Shown: one piece after another, positions 23,979 through 33,350 of the stretch | Position numbering within the stretch: position 1 is the first letter of the stretch | How the letters are laid out: every line of letters begins with the position of its first letter | Assembly: GCF_025548535.1 (NCBI RefSeq) | Contig: NZ_JAJLQW010000004.1 | Location: 62,001-126,000 of the forward strand | DNA from: Undibacterium sp. Jales W-56 | Lineage (GTDB): Bacteria > Pseudomonadota > Gammaproteobacteria > Burkholderiales > Burkholderiaceae_D | DNA: 64,000 nucleotides | Direction of reading: 5' to 3' | Made by a program: the position numbers and the translations under genes | Notes under the pieces: model-generated | Database searches by the model: none | The model's input: the letters and a program-made list of their open reading frames with translations, nothing else | Told to the model about the DNA's origin: nothing

Positions 23979-26798
23979 CTATTCTTCCACAAACACCAGC
24001 GCAGTTCGGGCTGGCACCGTAAATGTCCCTGCCGCCGCATCGTATTTTGCCGACTGCGCAGGCCGCCGGTCTGCCGCACCCGGCTGGAGATGGATCGGAT
24101 GCAGCACATACTTCTTCGCTACCTGTTCGGCGATCGTTATGGTCTGACTGGCCGGCGCGACATTAATGAAATACAGCAGGCTTTTAAAAACCGCATCAGG
24201 ATAAGCAAGTCCGTCGATATGCGCAGCAATGACAACCGGATTTTGTTGCGAACCGGTATTGTAAAAATGCAGGCGCTGACGAATATCCGCACTGGTTTTC
24301 AGGCGAAACAGCGAAGAACTCGCGCGTATCCTCAACAAGTCACGAAACATGTCGCGCGCCATCGCAATGTCAGCAGCGCCCGGCTTAATTGCCGGGTTAC
24401 TCAATAATGGCTGGAGAATCGCATACTCCGCGGCATTGTCGGCCTTCGGCGGCAAACCGGTTCCGAAATAATTATCCTGATACGACCAGTCGATCCGGTT
24501 AAACCAGTCCCCGGAATCAAAACTGTTTTTATCCATGGATTTGGAACGCAGGGTATCAATCCCCGCATGAAAATATGCCACACCCTGGCTAAATGCATTG
24601 ATTGCCGCACCCAGCATCTGGACCCGTACCCGGTCTTCCTTGCTGGTAGCGACGGGCAGCTTGTAGGCATTGATGTCGAACAGGGTTTGGTTATCATGAT
24701 TTTCAACATAGTTGACGACCTCGGCCGGTTCGCTGACATAGCCCGCCGGCTGCCCGCTATAGTCGATCTGCGCCAGCGGCAACCGGATATCGCGCCGCGT
24801 CGTCAACAGATAGTCGCGAATTGATCCTGCCAGGCCGACCCGCACCATGTCCGCCGCATCCATCAATTGATGCACATCCGCACGGCTCGATGACTGGCTT
24901 ACCAGCTCGTTGGGCGCATAAAACAGACCATTGATATAGCCCTGCTTTTTCAGCAGATTGTCACCCGACTCAGCCGCCCCGCCGCCCCGCACCGCATCTC
25001 TGGCTCTGTCGCTGAATGTGCCTATGCCAGAACCGTTCAGCGACAATTGCGACGCCTGGACAAACCGTGCGCCATTTTCCACCTCGCCGAAATTCCAGCC
25101 CTCACCGATTAATTGAACCTCGCGCCCGACCGTCAATCTCAGCTTGGCTTGCAGAGACTCCATTACATTACGCGGCTGATGCGCCATCAGATCGAAGCGG
25201 AATGAATCAATCTTGTAATGCCTGGCCCATAGCAAAACCGAATCCGTCATCAGTTTTGCCATCATTTTATGTTCAGTCGCGGTGTTATCGCAGCAGGTCG
25301 ATTGTTCGACTGCACCGCTTGCATTGAGGCGCTGGTAATAGCCGGGGACGATCCTGTCCAGCACGGATTTTTCCTTCTGTCCCGCCGCCGCTGTGTGGTT
25401 ATAGACCACATCCATGCCGACCCGCAATCCGGCTTGGTGTAAGGCCATGATCATTTGGCGCAGCTCGATGATTCTTTTCGCACCGTCCGCCGGATCAGTT
25501 GCATAGCTGCCTTCAGGCGCACTGTAATGATAGGGGTCGTAACCCCAGTTGAAACAGTCTTTCGCCGCATTCGCGGTAGCGATAGCCTGCTGCGTGTCAT
25601 CGCTGGCAGCGCCATGCATTACAGGTGTAACGCAGTCTTTTTCCGGCACCGTGGCAAAGTCAAAAATCGGCAGCAAGTGTATATCGGTCAAACCGGCCTT
25701 GGCCAATGCCTGCAAATGCCGCATGCCGTTTGAATGCGTTTCTGTGAATGCCGCATATTTGCCGCGCTGTGCCTCACTCACGGTCGGGTCATTGATAGAA
25801 AAATCCCTGACATGGAGCTCATACACGACCATATCGGTTTGCGACTTCAGCTTGACCGGTGTTGCCGTCGCATCCCATCCGCCCGGCTTGAGCCGCGCCT
25901 CATCGAGGCTGGCGATATAACTGCGCCGGGAGTCAGTAGTCAAGCTGATCGAATAAGGATCGGTTACACGATTGCGCACCACGCCGACGCCATTGACCAC
26001 GACATCAACCAGATATTGATAATACTTACCGGTCAGATTTTGTGGCTTGACCAGCGACCACACACCCGTCGCAGGATCGCGCAACATGGCATCAACGGAG
26101 GTGGCCCTGCTGCTGCCGGTATCGAAGCTGCACACGGCGACCTGCTGCGCCGTCGGCGCCCACACACGAAATTTAGTTGCTCTGGCCGCCACCGTCACGC
26201 CAAGATCAGACAAGCTTGTCGCCGCATCGTACCAATCATCCAAAGCACCGGCATGCTGCAAGCGAGTGGATGCCAGCACGACTCCAGCGGCATTCTCTTG
26301 CACCAGAACGAGCTGTTGACGCAGCAATTCCGCCGCATGCGCCGCATCCGGCTCTGCGATTTGAAGGACAACGCCATCGGCGAGATATTTAAAACGCGTA
26401 GCAAGCGATGCTGGCAGAGCTCCTTTAAAGGCCGCCATCTTTACCGCACCATCGGCATTGCGCACATGCTCGCCAGCTTTGGCGACGATCTGGGCGGTAG
26501 CCGAGTAATACAGTTTGAATTGCCCGGCATCAGCGATTGACGGCCACTTGACTGAACGACCGTCAAGCCAGATGGCGCGCGCCTCTGCAGCCACTTCAGA
26601 AGCATGCAAAACGGTTTGGAATCGATCGCTATTACAGGCATCAATGCCTGGGCTCAGATGCCCGGTACGGCCTGCGGCGCACGCCTGGCCAGTCTGCAAT
26701 ATGCCCGTCATCAGCGAAACCATGATCAGCGGGCGCAACATATGATTGAAGGAGGCACTCCAGTTCATGTCCTGATTCTTTATGTGACTTAATCGCAT
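23979..26798 (-). CDS. pulA: Pullulanase-type GH13 enzyme (exported)
   Basis: 939 residues from the ATG at 26798, preferred because AAGGTG lies about 8 bases upstream; starts at 26816 and 26768 are possible. A signal peptide ends near QACAAG. An N-terminal carbohydrate module precedes the pullulanase signature YELHVRDFSINDP. The GH13 regions are DVVYNHT, DSFRFDLMAH (nucleophile Asp), LIGEGWNFGE (acid/base Glu) and VENHDNQTLF (third Asp). YDPYHYSAPEGSYATDP is typical of type I pullulanases, which cut alpha-1,6 bonds in pullulan or branched starch. It acts in the periplasm or outside. It is divergent from a lipoprotein amylase with two HexR-like sites in the shared control region. Confidence 0.92.
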   Translation of the reverse strand: MRLSHIKNQDMNWSASFNHMLRPLIMVSLMTGILQTGQACAAGRTGHLSPGIDACNSDRFQTVLHASEVAAEARAIWLDGRSVKWPSIADAGQFKLYYSATAQIVAKAGEHVRNADGAVKMAAFKGALPASLATRFKYLADGVVLQIAEPDAAHAAELLRQQLVLVQENAAGVVLASTRLQHAGALDDWYDAATSLSDLGVTVAARATKFRVWAPTAQQVAVCSFDTGSSRATSVDAMLRDPATGVWSLVKPQNLTGKYYQYLVDVVVNGVGVVRNRVTDPYSISLTTDSRRSYIASLDEARLKPGGWDATATPVKLKSQTDMVVYELHVRDFSINDPTVSEAQRGKYAAFTETHSNGMRHLQALAKAGLTDIHLLPIFDFATVPEKDCVTPVMHGAASDDTQQAIATANAAKDCFNWGYDPYHYSAPEGSYATDPADGAKRIIELRQMIMALHQAGLRVGMDVVYNHTAAAGQKEKSVLDRIVPGYYQRLNASGAVEQSTCCDNTATEHKMMAKLMTDSVLLWARHYKIDSFRFDLMAHQPRNVMESLQAKLRLTVGREVQLIGEGWNFGEVENGARFVQASQLSLNGSGIGTFSDRARDAVRGGGAAESGDNLLKKQGYINGLFYAPNELVSQSSSRADVHQLMDAADMVRVGLAGSIRDYLLTTRRDIRLPLAQIDYSGQPAGYVSEPAEVVNYVENHDNQTLFDINAYKLPVATSKEDRVRVQMLGAAINAFSQGVAYFHAGIDTLRSKSMDKNSFDSGDWFNRIDWSYQDNYFGTGLPPKADNAAEYAILQPLLSNPAIKPGAADIAMARDMFRDLLRIRASSSLFRLKTSADIRQRLHFYNTGSQQNPVVIAAHIDGLAYPDAVFKSLLYFINVAPASQTITIAEQVAKKYVLHPIHLQPGAADRRPAQSAKYDAAAGTFTVPARTALVFVEE

Positions 26799-26928
26799 GC
26801 ACAACACCTTATCCATGTCTCATTTTTTATCGCTGACGATTAGCCGGCGTCCGGGCAATCCGACCATGCAGGATATCCCTGCACATGCAAAATGCATGTA
26901 GCACAGAACAAATTTCCATGCATTTTAT

Positions 26929-26943
26929 TGTAGCATAACTACA
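26929..26943. promoter_or_regulatory. HexR-like operator between pullulanase and amylase genes (1)
   Basis: TGTAGCATAACTACA, 131 bp before the pullulanase start and 112 bp before the divergent amylase start, so it could control either. Confidence 0.65.
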
Positions 26944-27024
26944 AATAATATTAGCCATAGGCCAATTTAAAGCTTAGAATTAAAAGAAAATTTGAGTCAA
27001 TTCAAAATAAATCAATAAATAATA

Positions 27025-27039
27025 TGTAGTTAATCTACA
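27025..27039. promoter_or_regulatory. HexR-like operator just before the amylase ribosome site (2)
   Basis: TGTAGTTAATCTACA ends 15 bases before the ATG and 5 bases before GGAG. A protein bound here would block initiation or early elongation, so repression is the likely effect. Confidence 0.7.
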
Positions 27040-27054
27040 TAGATGGAGACAAGC

Positions 27055-28734
27055 ATGCCTACCTCAGTTCACTCTGCGGGCTATAGACGCCTTTTGATTT
27101 CAACCGGCAGTCTGGTGCTTGCGCTGGCACTCAGTGCCTGCGGCGGCGGATCTGGCGCACCCGCTATCCCATCCGTCCCAAGCACACCACCGGCTACGCC
27201 AACGCCCAGTCTGCCTCCGGTGGATATCAGCGCCATCGCGACAGGCGATACCACCAGCAGCCTGCCCGCAGGATGGAGCAAAGGGGCGTTTATCGAAATC
27301 TATGTGCGCGGCTATAAGGACAGTGACGGCGACGGCATCGGCGATTTGCGGGGTCTTACCCAAAGCCTCGATTACCTGCGCGATCTCGGCATCAAAGGAA
27401 TCTGGCTGATGCCGGTCACGCGTAGCCAGGATGCCGATCACGGCTATGCCGTCAGCGATTATCGCAACATCGAAACTGGTTACGGCAATCTGGCCGATTT
27501 TGATGAGTTGCTGAAACAGGCGCATGCCCGCGGCATCGGCATTATTCTCGATTACGTGATGAATCACAGCGCCGCACAGAATCCGCTGTTCATCAACTCA
27601 TCGGCAGCCGCATCAAATGATTACCGCTCCTGGTATGTGTGGAAAGATAGCGCACCGGCTGGCTGGAGTATTTATGGCACCAATCCCTGGTACAGCACTG
27701 CGAACGGCGCCTACTTCGCCGCCTTCTGGTCGCAGATGCCGGACTTCAACCTGCTTAATCCCAAGGTCGTCAGCTACCATCAGGATAATCTGCGATTCTG
27801 GCTGAACCGCGGGGTCGATGGCTTCCGTTTCGATGCAGTCGGTCATCTGGTGGAAAACGGGCCGAATGACTGGTACGACCAGCCGCAAAACTATCCCATC
27901 ATGAGCAATGTCCATCAAGCAGTCAATGCTTACCAGCGGCGCTTCATGGTGTGCGAGGCACCGGCAGATGTCGCCGGATTTTCTGCCAGCACGGTCTGCG
28001 GCAGCGCCTTTGGTTTTGGTCACAATTACGATATCGTGAATGCCGCCAAAGGCAAGGTGGAAGCGATCAATGCCGTCGCCAATTATTTTAAAACGATGAC
28101 GACTGAGGTTTCCACCATGATCTCGAATCACGATTCGTTTGCAGGCGACCGGTTATGGGATCAAGTGGGTGGCGATATCGCCAGATATAAACTCGCAGCA
28201 GCAACCTATCTGCTGCAACCCGGCACGCCTTTCATTTACTATGGAGAAGAAATCGGCATGGCCGGCGCCGCAAGCCTGAGCGGCGACCCTAAATTACGCA
28301 CACCGATGAGCTGGACCAATAACATCAGCAATGCGGGCTTCAGTACGGCCACGCCATTCCGCGCTTTGTCGGCGAATGTAGCAACGCAAAATGTCGCGGC
28401 GCAAATCGCCGATCCCAACTCGATCTATCGTTTTTATAAAGCGATGCTGGGTCTGCGCAATAGCCGCCCTTCGCTCAGCCAGGGCAATTACAGCAATGCA
28501 TTTGCATCAGGCAGTGTGATGGGATTTCAGCGCCAGTCGGGCAATGAGAAGACCCTGGTATTGATCAATTACGGGACATCGACAACGCTCAGCAGCGTCG
28601 GCAATTTACCTGCCAATGCAAGCCTGGCCAACGTCTATCCTCAAAACGGAACTACGATCCTGGCAGACGGCTCGGGGAATGCCCAGATCCCCGTCGCCGC
28701 GCAGTCCGTGCTGGTGCTGAATATTACGCCGTAA
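27055..28734 (+). CDS. GH13 alpha-amylase family lipoprotein
   Basis: 559 residues from the ATG at 27055, which has GGAG 6 bases upstream; the in-frame ATG at 27043 sits on top of that ribosome site. The N-terminus ends in the lipobox LSAC with the lipidated Cys at residue 29, then a Gly/Pro/Ser/Thr-rich linker to about residue 65. The GH13 regions are DYVMNHS, GFRFDAVGH, MVCEAPAD and ISNHDSFAG, so Asp, Glu and Asp are all present. KDSDGDGIGDLRGL is the calcium-like loop common in this group. It is probably anchored to the outer membrane and degrades alpha-glucans near the TonB receptor. Product specificity is open. Confidence 0.9.
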   Translation: MPTSVHSAGYRRLLISTGSLVLALALSACGGGSGAPAIPSVPSTPPATPTPSLPPVDISAIATGDTTSSLPAGWSKGAFIEIYVRGYKDSDGDGIGDLRGLTQSLDYLRDLGIKGIWLMPVTRSQDADHGYAVSDYRNIETGYGNLADFDELLKQAHARGIGIILDYVMNHSAAQNPLFINSSAAASNDYRSWYVWKDSAPAGWSIYGTNPWYSTANGAYFAAFWSQMPDFNLLNPKVVSYHQDNLRFWLNRGVDGFRFDAVGHLVENGPNDWYDQPQNYPIMSNVHQAVNAYQRRFMVCEAPADVAGFSASTVCGSAFGFGHNYDIVNAAKGKVEAINAVANYFKTMTTEVSTMISNHDSFAGDRLWDQVGGDIARYKLAAATYLLQPGTPFIYYGEEIGMAGAASLSGDPKLRTPMSWTNNISNAGFSTATPFRALSANVATQNVAAQIADPNSIYRFYKAMLGLRNSRPSLSQGNYSNAFASGSVMGFQRQSGNEKTLVLINYGTSTTLSSVGNLPANASLANVYPQNGTTILADGSGNAQIPVAAQSVLVLNITP

Positions 28735-28831
28735 TTTGCCGTTCCCGGCGACACATCATCGATGTGTACGACGCAAAGCAATAATGTAAAACAATGACGC
28801 TTTTTAACCACTTCCCCCGATAGAGGAGAAC

Positions 28832-30178
28832 ATGAAAAAACTTTTTATCCAACTGGCTCTTAGTGCCGCTGCCCTGCTGCCCTTCGCCGCATCCGCGCAG
28901 GTGCAATCTTCGGTAAAACATCTTGAATGGACCAAGAATGCGACGATCTACGAAGCGAATATTCGCCAGCATTCCAAAGAAGGCAGCTTCCAGAAATTTG
29001 AGGAGTACCTGCCCGAATTAAAGAAAATGGGCGTCACCGTCATCTGGCTCATGCCGATCAATCCTATCGGCGAAAAAAATCGCAAAGGTACTTTAGGCAG
29101 CTATTACGCGGTCAAGGACTATAAGGGCGTCAATCCTGAATTTGGTACGCCCGCCGATTTTAAACATCTGGTCAATGCAATCCATGCCGCTGGCATGTAT
29201 GTAATCATTGACTGGGTGCCCAACCACACCGCCTGGGATCACCCGTGGGCGACAGAGCATCCTGATTTCTATAAAAAAGACAAGGACGGCCACTTCATGC
29301 CGCCGGTTCCCGATTGGATGGATGTGATTGCGCTGAACTATGAGAACAAGCAATTGCGCGCCGAGATGATTGATGCCATGCGCTTCTGGCTCACGGAATA
29401 TAAGCTCGACGGCTTCCGTTGCGATGTCGCGGCCATGGTGCCGGTCGATTTCTGGAACGAGGCGAGAGTCGCTCTCGACCAGACCAAGCCCGTATTCATG
29501 CTAGCGGAAGCATCGGAATACCAACTGCAAGAAAAAGCCTTCGATATGACCTATGGCTGGCAATTCAAAGACTTGTTCAATGACATCGCCCAGGGTAAAA
29601 AATCCGCCAAGGATTTGGATGCGTATCTGAACGGTGAAGAAAAAAATTACCATCTAAATTCTTATCGCATGCTGCACATCACCAATCACGACCTAAATAG
29701 CTGGGAAGGTACTGAATTCGAGCGGCTGGGCGATGCAACTGAATCATTCCTGGTGCTGTCGAATGTCATCAAGGGCATGCCGCTGTTGTATAGCGGCCAG
29801 GAGGCGGGCAATACCAAGCGTCTGGACTTCTTTGAGCGCGATCCTATCCAGTGGAAAGATCATCCATTCAAACAGCTCTACACAAAATTATTCCATTTAA
29901 AGAAATCCAATAAAGCTTTATGGAATGGACTCGCCGGCGGCCAGCTGGTCAAGATCAAGACCGGTAACGATGACAACGTATTTGCTTTTACCCGTCAGAA
30001 AGATCGCAATAAAATTGTTGCAATCTTCAATTTATCCAATAAAGAGCAAGTGGCAACGGTAAGCGGCGCGTTGCAAGAGAATGGTCTGGTGGATATCATT
30101 TCCGGTGAAAAAATCAAACCGGCGAATGCGCAAAAATTCACCTTGAAACCTTGGGAATATAAAGTATTCGCGAAATAA
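28832..30178 (+). CDS. GH13 alpha-amylase family enzyme, exported
   Basis: 448 residues. AGAGGAG precedes the ATG. The first 22 residues (ending ASA-Q) are a signal peptide. The catalytic regions are DWVPNHT, GFRCDVAAM (nucleophile Asp), FMLAEASE (Glu) and ITNHDLNSW (Asp). The protein is short for an amylase; the barrel starts almost at once (ATIYEANIRQHSKEGSF), resembling compact amylases seen in polysaccharide loci of Bacteroidota and proteobacteria. It follows the lipoprotein amylase by 97 bases on the same strand, with only a weak 7-bp inverted repeat between, so co-transcription is likely. It should cut maltodextrins in the periplasm. Confidence 0.9.
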   Translation: MKKLFIQLALSAAALLPFAASAQVQSSVKHLEWTKNATIYEANIRQHSKEGSFQKFEEYLPELKKMGVTVIWLMPINPIGEKNRKGTLGSYYAVKDYKGVNPEFGTPADFKHLVNAIHAAGMYVIIDWVPNHTAWDHPWATEHPDFYKKDKDGHFMPPVPDWMDVIALNYENKQLRAEMIDAMRFWLTEYKLDGFRCDVAAMVPVDFWNEARVALDQTKPVFMLAEASEYQLQEKAFDMTYGWQFKDLFNDIAQGKKSAKDLDAYLNGEEKNYHLNSYRMLHITNHDLNSWEGTEFERLGDATESFLVLSNVIKGMPLLYSGQEAGNTKRLDFFERDPIQWKDHPFKQLYTKLFHLKKSNKALWNGLAGGQLVKIKTGNDDNVFAFTRQKDRNKIVAIFNLSNKEQVATVSGALQENGLVDIISGEKIKPANAQKFTLKPWEYKVFAK

Positions 30179-30221
30179 AAAATGATTTAAAAAAACGACT
30201 TAAAAACAACTTAAATACACA

Positions 30222-30247
30222 AAAGGGGCAGATCAATCTGCCCCTTT
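30222..30247. terminator. Bidirectional terminator-like hairpin between convergent amylase and alpha-glucosidase genes
   Basis: Perfect 11-base arms (AAAGGGGCAGA and complement) around a 4-base loop. Read leftward it is followed by TTTTG, so it suits the minus-strand alpha-glucosidase best. Confidence 0.7.
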
Positions 30248-30271
30248 GCTGTTGCTGCCTTCAATCGTCCG

Positions 30272-31939
30272 CTATGCCTGGCGCTGCACGCCAAACCAGG
30301 CGCCGTAGGCTGGCAGGCTGACGCTGCTGCCTGTCACCTGTCCCGGTAATTGATGCTCCTCCATTGACTGGCATCCTGCAGCTTCGGGCCATTCAAATGT
30401 AATCGCTGCGTCACCCAGATTAAATGCCGCAATCACGCCGGGCATGCCGTCAAGAGTGCGGCGCAATGCCAGCACTGGTTCGGGTGCGACAAAGAAGCTG
30501 ATATCGCCGCGCGTCAGCTGCGGAATCTGCTTGCGCCAATGAATGATGTTGCGGCTGAAGTTCAGTGCAGAGTGCGGGTCGGATTCTTGTGTCGATGCAG
30601 CGACTGCCACATGCTCTGGCGGCACCGGCAACCATGGTTTGCCGCTGGAAAATCCGGCGTTCGCCGCAGCGGCATTCCAGGGCATCGGCGTACGACAACC
30701 ATCGCGGCCTTTAGACTCTGGCCAGAAAGTAATGCCGACCGGGTCTTGCAATACTTCATAAGGCAAATCCGCTTCCACCAGCGCGAGTTCGTCGCCTTGA
30801 TACAGACAAGGCGTGCCTTTCAGTGCCAGTTGCATCGCCAGCACCACCTTGGCAAATTCCGGCGTCGCTTTCGCACCGCCCCAGCGTGTCATCACCCGCG
30901 CCACATCATGATTGCCAACCGACCAGGAGGCACCGCCACCGGCTACGCGTTGCTCAAACTCTTCGACCTGCGACCGGATATAGTGCGCCGATTTATCCGC
31001 GGTCAGCAAATTGAAGCTGTATGCCATATGCAGCTTGTTGTTATCGGCGGTGTATTCCGCCATGACGCCGAGCGCATCGTCGGAACCGATTTCACCGATG
31101 GAAATCGCACCATATTCATTCAGTAATGTGCGCACTTTCTCGAAGAATGTGAGATTTTCTGGTTGGGTATTGTCATAGATATGCGCTTGCATGCCATACG
31201 GATTCACTGCCGAGACACTAGTGGTGTTTTGCTTGAGCGCAGGCGGATTGCTGCGTAATTGCTGATCATGGAAATGGAAAATGCACGCGTCGAGACGGAA
31301 GCCATCGACACCGCGTTCCAGCCAGAAGCGCATATTGTCCAGATGCGCCTGTTGCACCGCAGGTTGATGGAAATTCATATCCGGCTGGCTGGTCAAAAAA
31401 TTATGCAGATAGTATTGCAAGCGACGCGTATCCCATTGCCATGCAGAGCCGCCAAAAATCGACATCCAGTTATTCGGCGGGGCGCCGTCGGCTTGCGGAT
31501 CCGACCAGACGTACCAATCCGATTTGGAATTAGTGCGGCTGCTGCGGCTTTCGATGAACCACGGATGCAGATCCGATGTATGGGACAAGACCTGATCAAT
31601 CATGATCTTCAGACCCAATTGATGGGCACGCTGGATCAGGCGATCAAAATCCGCCAGATTGCCGAACAGCGGATCGACATTGCAATAATCCGAGACATCG
31701 TAACCAAAGTCCTTCATCGGTGAGGTGAAGAACGGCGATATCCAGACGATGTCGACACCCAGGCTTGCGATGTAATCCAGCTTCGCGGTAATGCCGGGCA
31801 AGTCGCCTACGCCATCGCCGTTGGTATCCAGATAGCTGCGCGGATAAACCTGGTAAATCACGGCTTCGCGCCACCATTCCGTCTTGTTGGCGGGAATATT
31901 GATTGATTTTAGTTCTGGATTTTTGTGCGGATCGTTCAT
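30272..31939 (-). CDS. Cytoplasmic GH13 alpha-glucosidase (oligo-glucosidase type)
   Basis: 555 residues, no signal peptide, so cytoplasmic. EWWREAVIYQVYPRSYLDTNGDGVGDLPGI is the opening of the oligo-1,6-glucosidase/alpha-glucosidase group. The catalytic regions are DQVLSHTS, GFRLDACIFHFHD, IGEIGSDD and VGNHDVARV. It would hydrolyse maltose or short maltodextrins brought in by the MFS transporter, giving glucose for the glucokinases. Two strong LacI-type operators lie 98-149 bp upstream and the lacI-type gene is the next gene on the same strand, so this is the best candidate target of that regulator. Confidence 0.92.
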   Translation of the reverse strand: MNDPHKNPELKSINIPANKTEWWREAVIYQVYPRSYLDTNGDGVGDLPGITAKLDYIASLGVDIVWISPFFTSPMKDFGYDVSDYCNVDPLFGNLADFDRLIQRAHQLGLKIMIDQVLSHTSDLHPWFIESRSSRTNSKSDWYVWSDPQADGAPPNNWMSIFGGSAWQWDTRRLQYYLHNFLTSQPDMNFHQPAVQQAHLDNMRFWLERGVDGFRLDACIFHFHDQQLRSNPPALKQNTTSVSAVNPYGMQAHIYDNTQPENLTFFEKVRTLLNEYGAISIGEIGSDDALGVMAEYTADNNKLHMAYSFNLLTADKSAHYIRSQVEEFEQRVAGGGASWSVGNHDVARVMTRWGGAKATPEFAKVVLAMQLALKGTPCLYQGDELALVEADLPYEVLQDPVGITFWPESKGRDGCRTPMPWNAAAANAGFSSGKPWLPVPPEHVAVAASTQESDPHSALNFSRNIIHWRKQIPQLTRGDISFFVAPEPVLALRRTLDGMPGVIAAFNLGDAAITFEWPEAAGCQSMEEHQLPGQVTGSSVSLPAYGAWFGVQRQA

Positions 31940-32036
31940 GTATGTCTCTTATTTATGTGGCCGGGCAACGGTCATTGCATTGCCATCGACAATTATTCTG
32001 TGCAAACTGGATTCTTACCAAATCGGTACAAAATCA

Positions 32037-32054
32037 ATCCAAAGCGCTTTGGAT
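32037..32054. promoter_or_regulatory. LacI-family operator 1 upstream of the alpha-glucosidase gene
   Basis: ATCCAAAGCGCTTTGGAT is a perfect 18-bp palindrome with the central CG of LacI/GalR sites. Its centre is 32 bp from the second copy, about three helical turns. Confidence 0.85.
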
Positions 32055-32066
32055 CAATGCAAAGTA

Positions 32067-32088
32067 TAATCCAAAGCGCTTTGGATTA
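32067..32088. promoter_or_regulatory. LacI-family operator 2 upstream of the alpha-glucosidase gene
   Basis: A perfect 22-bp palindrome with the core CCAAAGCGCTTTGG, same as operator 1. Two sites on the same helix face suggest cooperative binding by the neighbouring LacI-type protein. Confidence 0.87.
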
Positions 32089-32204
32089 CTTAATTTTTTA
32101 TATGAATTCACAGGAATTTTGATGCTCATCTGAGCATCAGTGCGACCGGAATGGGATGATTGAAGCAACACCGATGACCATGCGGAGAAAATTCTACGAC
32201 TGAG

Positions 32205-33212
32205 CTAGTTGTTAAAACCGACTGTTTCACCTGCCAGCAGCACCGGCTGCCATAAAACCTGCAACTCGGCAGGAGGCGTCCCGTCCAGCAAGGCCAGCAG
32301 CATTTCTATCATGCGACTACCCGCCTTATCGGGATCCGGCTGATCAATCGTGGTCACGTTATAACCCGCCAGCGAATCTTCCATCTTGCCCCAGACAATG
32401 ATGGAAATCGTCGAAGAGATGGCAATCCCCGCATCCAGCAATGCCCGCATGGCACCCACCCCCGACATATGATTGTCCACGATCACCGCACTGGGGATGG
32501 TCGCCCCATGCAAGAGCTGCTGCATGGCCTGATAACCGCTGCGCCTGTCTATGGTGTTATCGATCAGGTAGCGAGGATCGGCTTGCAGTCCGGCATCGCT
32601 CATGCTCATCACAAAACTGTTGTAGCGCTGTCGTGCAAAATTCATTTCCAACGGTGCGCTGATTAAGGCAATACGCTGATGTCCATGCGCCAGCAAATGT
32701 TTGACGGCAATACGCATGCCGGCTTCGTTGTCATAGTCAAACCAGGCATGCGGCTCATTGACCTGGGTACGTCCATGCGCCACAAAGGGCAGGCCCTGTC
32801 CGGTCAGGTACGCGACCCGTGCATCATTCAAGCGCGTGCGTCCGACGATCAACCCGTCGACCCGCCTTTCCTGCACCATGTGCTGATATGCACGCAGCTC
32901 ATTGGCGGGCGATACCGGCGCGATGATCAAGTCCATCTGGCGCGCTTCCAGGGTCGAAGACATGCCGCCGACGATCTCCATGAACATGGGATCCGCCAGA
33001 TCGTTGGGCGACAGGGGATGAATCATGCCGACCATATTGGTGCGTCCCACCGCAAGACTGCGCGCCATGGGATTGGGCCGATAGCCGGCGGCATTCGCGG
33101 CAGCCATGACGCGCTGGCGGGTCTTTTCGCTGACCTCGGGATAACCGTTCAATGCACGGCTTACCGTGGTCTCGGAGATGCCCAGATTCCTTGCGAGGTT
33201 CTTCAGATTCAT
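32205..33212 (-). CDS. LacI family transcriptional regulator of the alpha-glucan locus
   Basis: 335 residues from the ATG at 33212 (MNLKNLARNLGISETTVSRALNGYPEVSEKTRQRV), the normal LacI opening; an ATG ten codons earlier (33242) cannot be excluded, as neither has a strong ribosome site. The hinge-helix sequence PNPMARSLAVGRTNMVGMI is complete, followed by a sugar-binding domain. It lies between the GH31 gene and the cytoplasmic alpha-glucosidase on the same strand, and perfect LacI-type palindromes follow it. It probably represses glucan genes until a sugar such as maltose binds; the inducer is not known. Related degenerate sites lie upstream of the TonB receptor. Confidence 0.9.
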   Translation of the reverse strand: MNLKNLARNLGISETTVSRALNGYPEVSEKTRQRVMAAANAAGYRPNPMARSLAVGRTNMVGMIHPLSPNDLADPMFMEIVGGMSSTLEARQMDLIIAPVSPANELRAYQHMVQERRVDGLIVGRTRLNDARVAYLTGQGLPFVAHGRTQVNEPHAWFDYDNEAGMRIAVKHLLAHGHQRIALISAPLEMNFARQRYNSFVMSMSDAGLQADPRYLIDNTIDRRSGYQAMQQLLHGATIPSAVIVDNHMSGVGAMRALLDAGIAISSTISIIVWGKMEDSLAGYNVTTIDQPDPDKAGSRMIEMLLALLDGTPPAELQVLWQPVLLAGETVGFNN

Positions 33213-33350
33213 TGCTGTTTTCAATTTGTCATGCCGTTGCATCGCATTCTAATTGACCGGTACGTTTTGTTGCATAGTTGCTTGCATTTTATTTCGCTAT
33301 TCATCTAACCGTTCATCTCATTACTCATTACGTTTTTACTGCCGAAGCAT

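Noticed and set aside
24401..24739. Alternate frame inside the pullulanase gene
   Set aside because: It overlaps the pullulanase catalytic domain, which is intact in its own frame, so there is no sign of a frameshift.
27043..27054. Upstream ATG of the lipoprotein amylase
   Set aside because: It overlaps the ribosome site of the ATG at 27055 and begins 4 bases after an operator palindrome.
28751..28767. 7-bp inverted repeat between the two plus-strand amylase genes
   Set aside because: No T-run and a short stem; not enough for a terminator or operator call.
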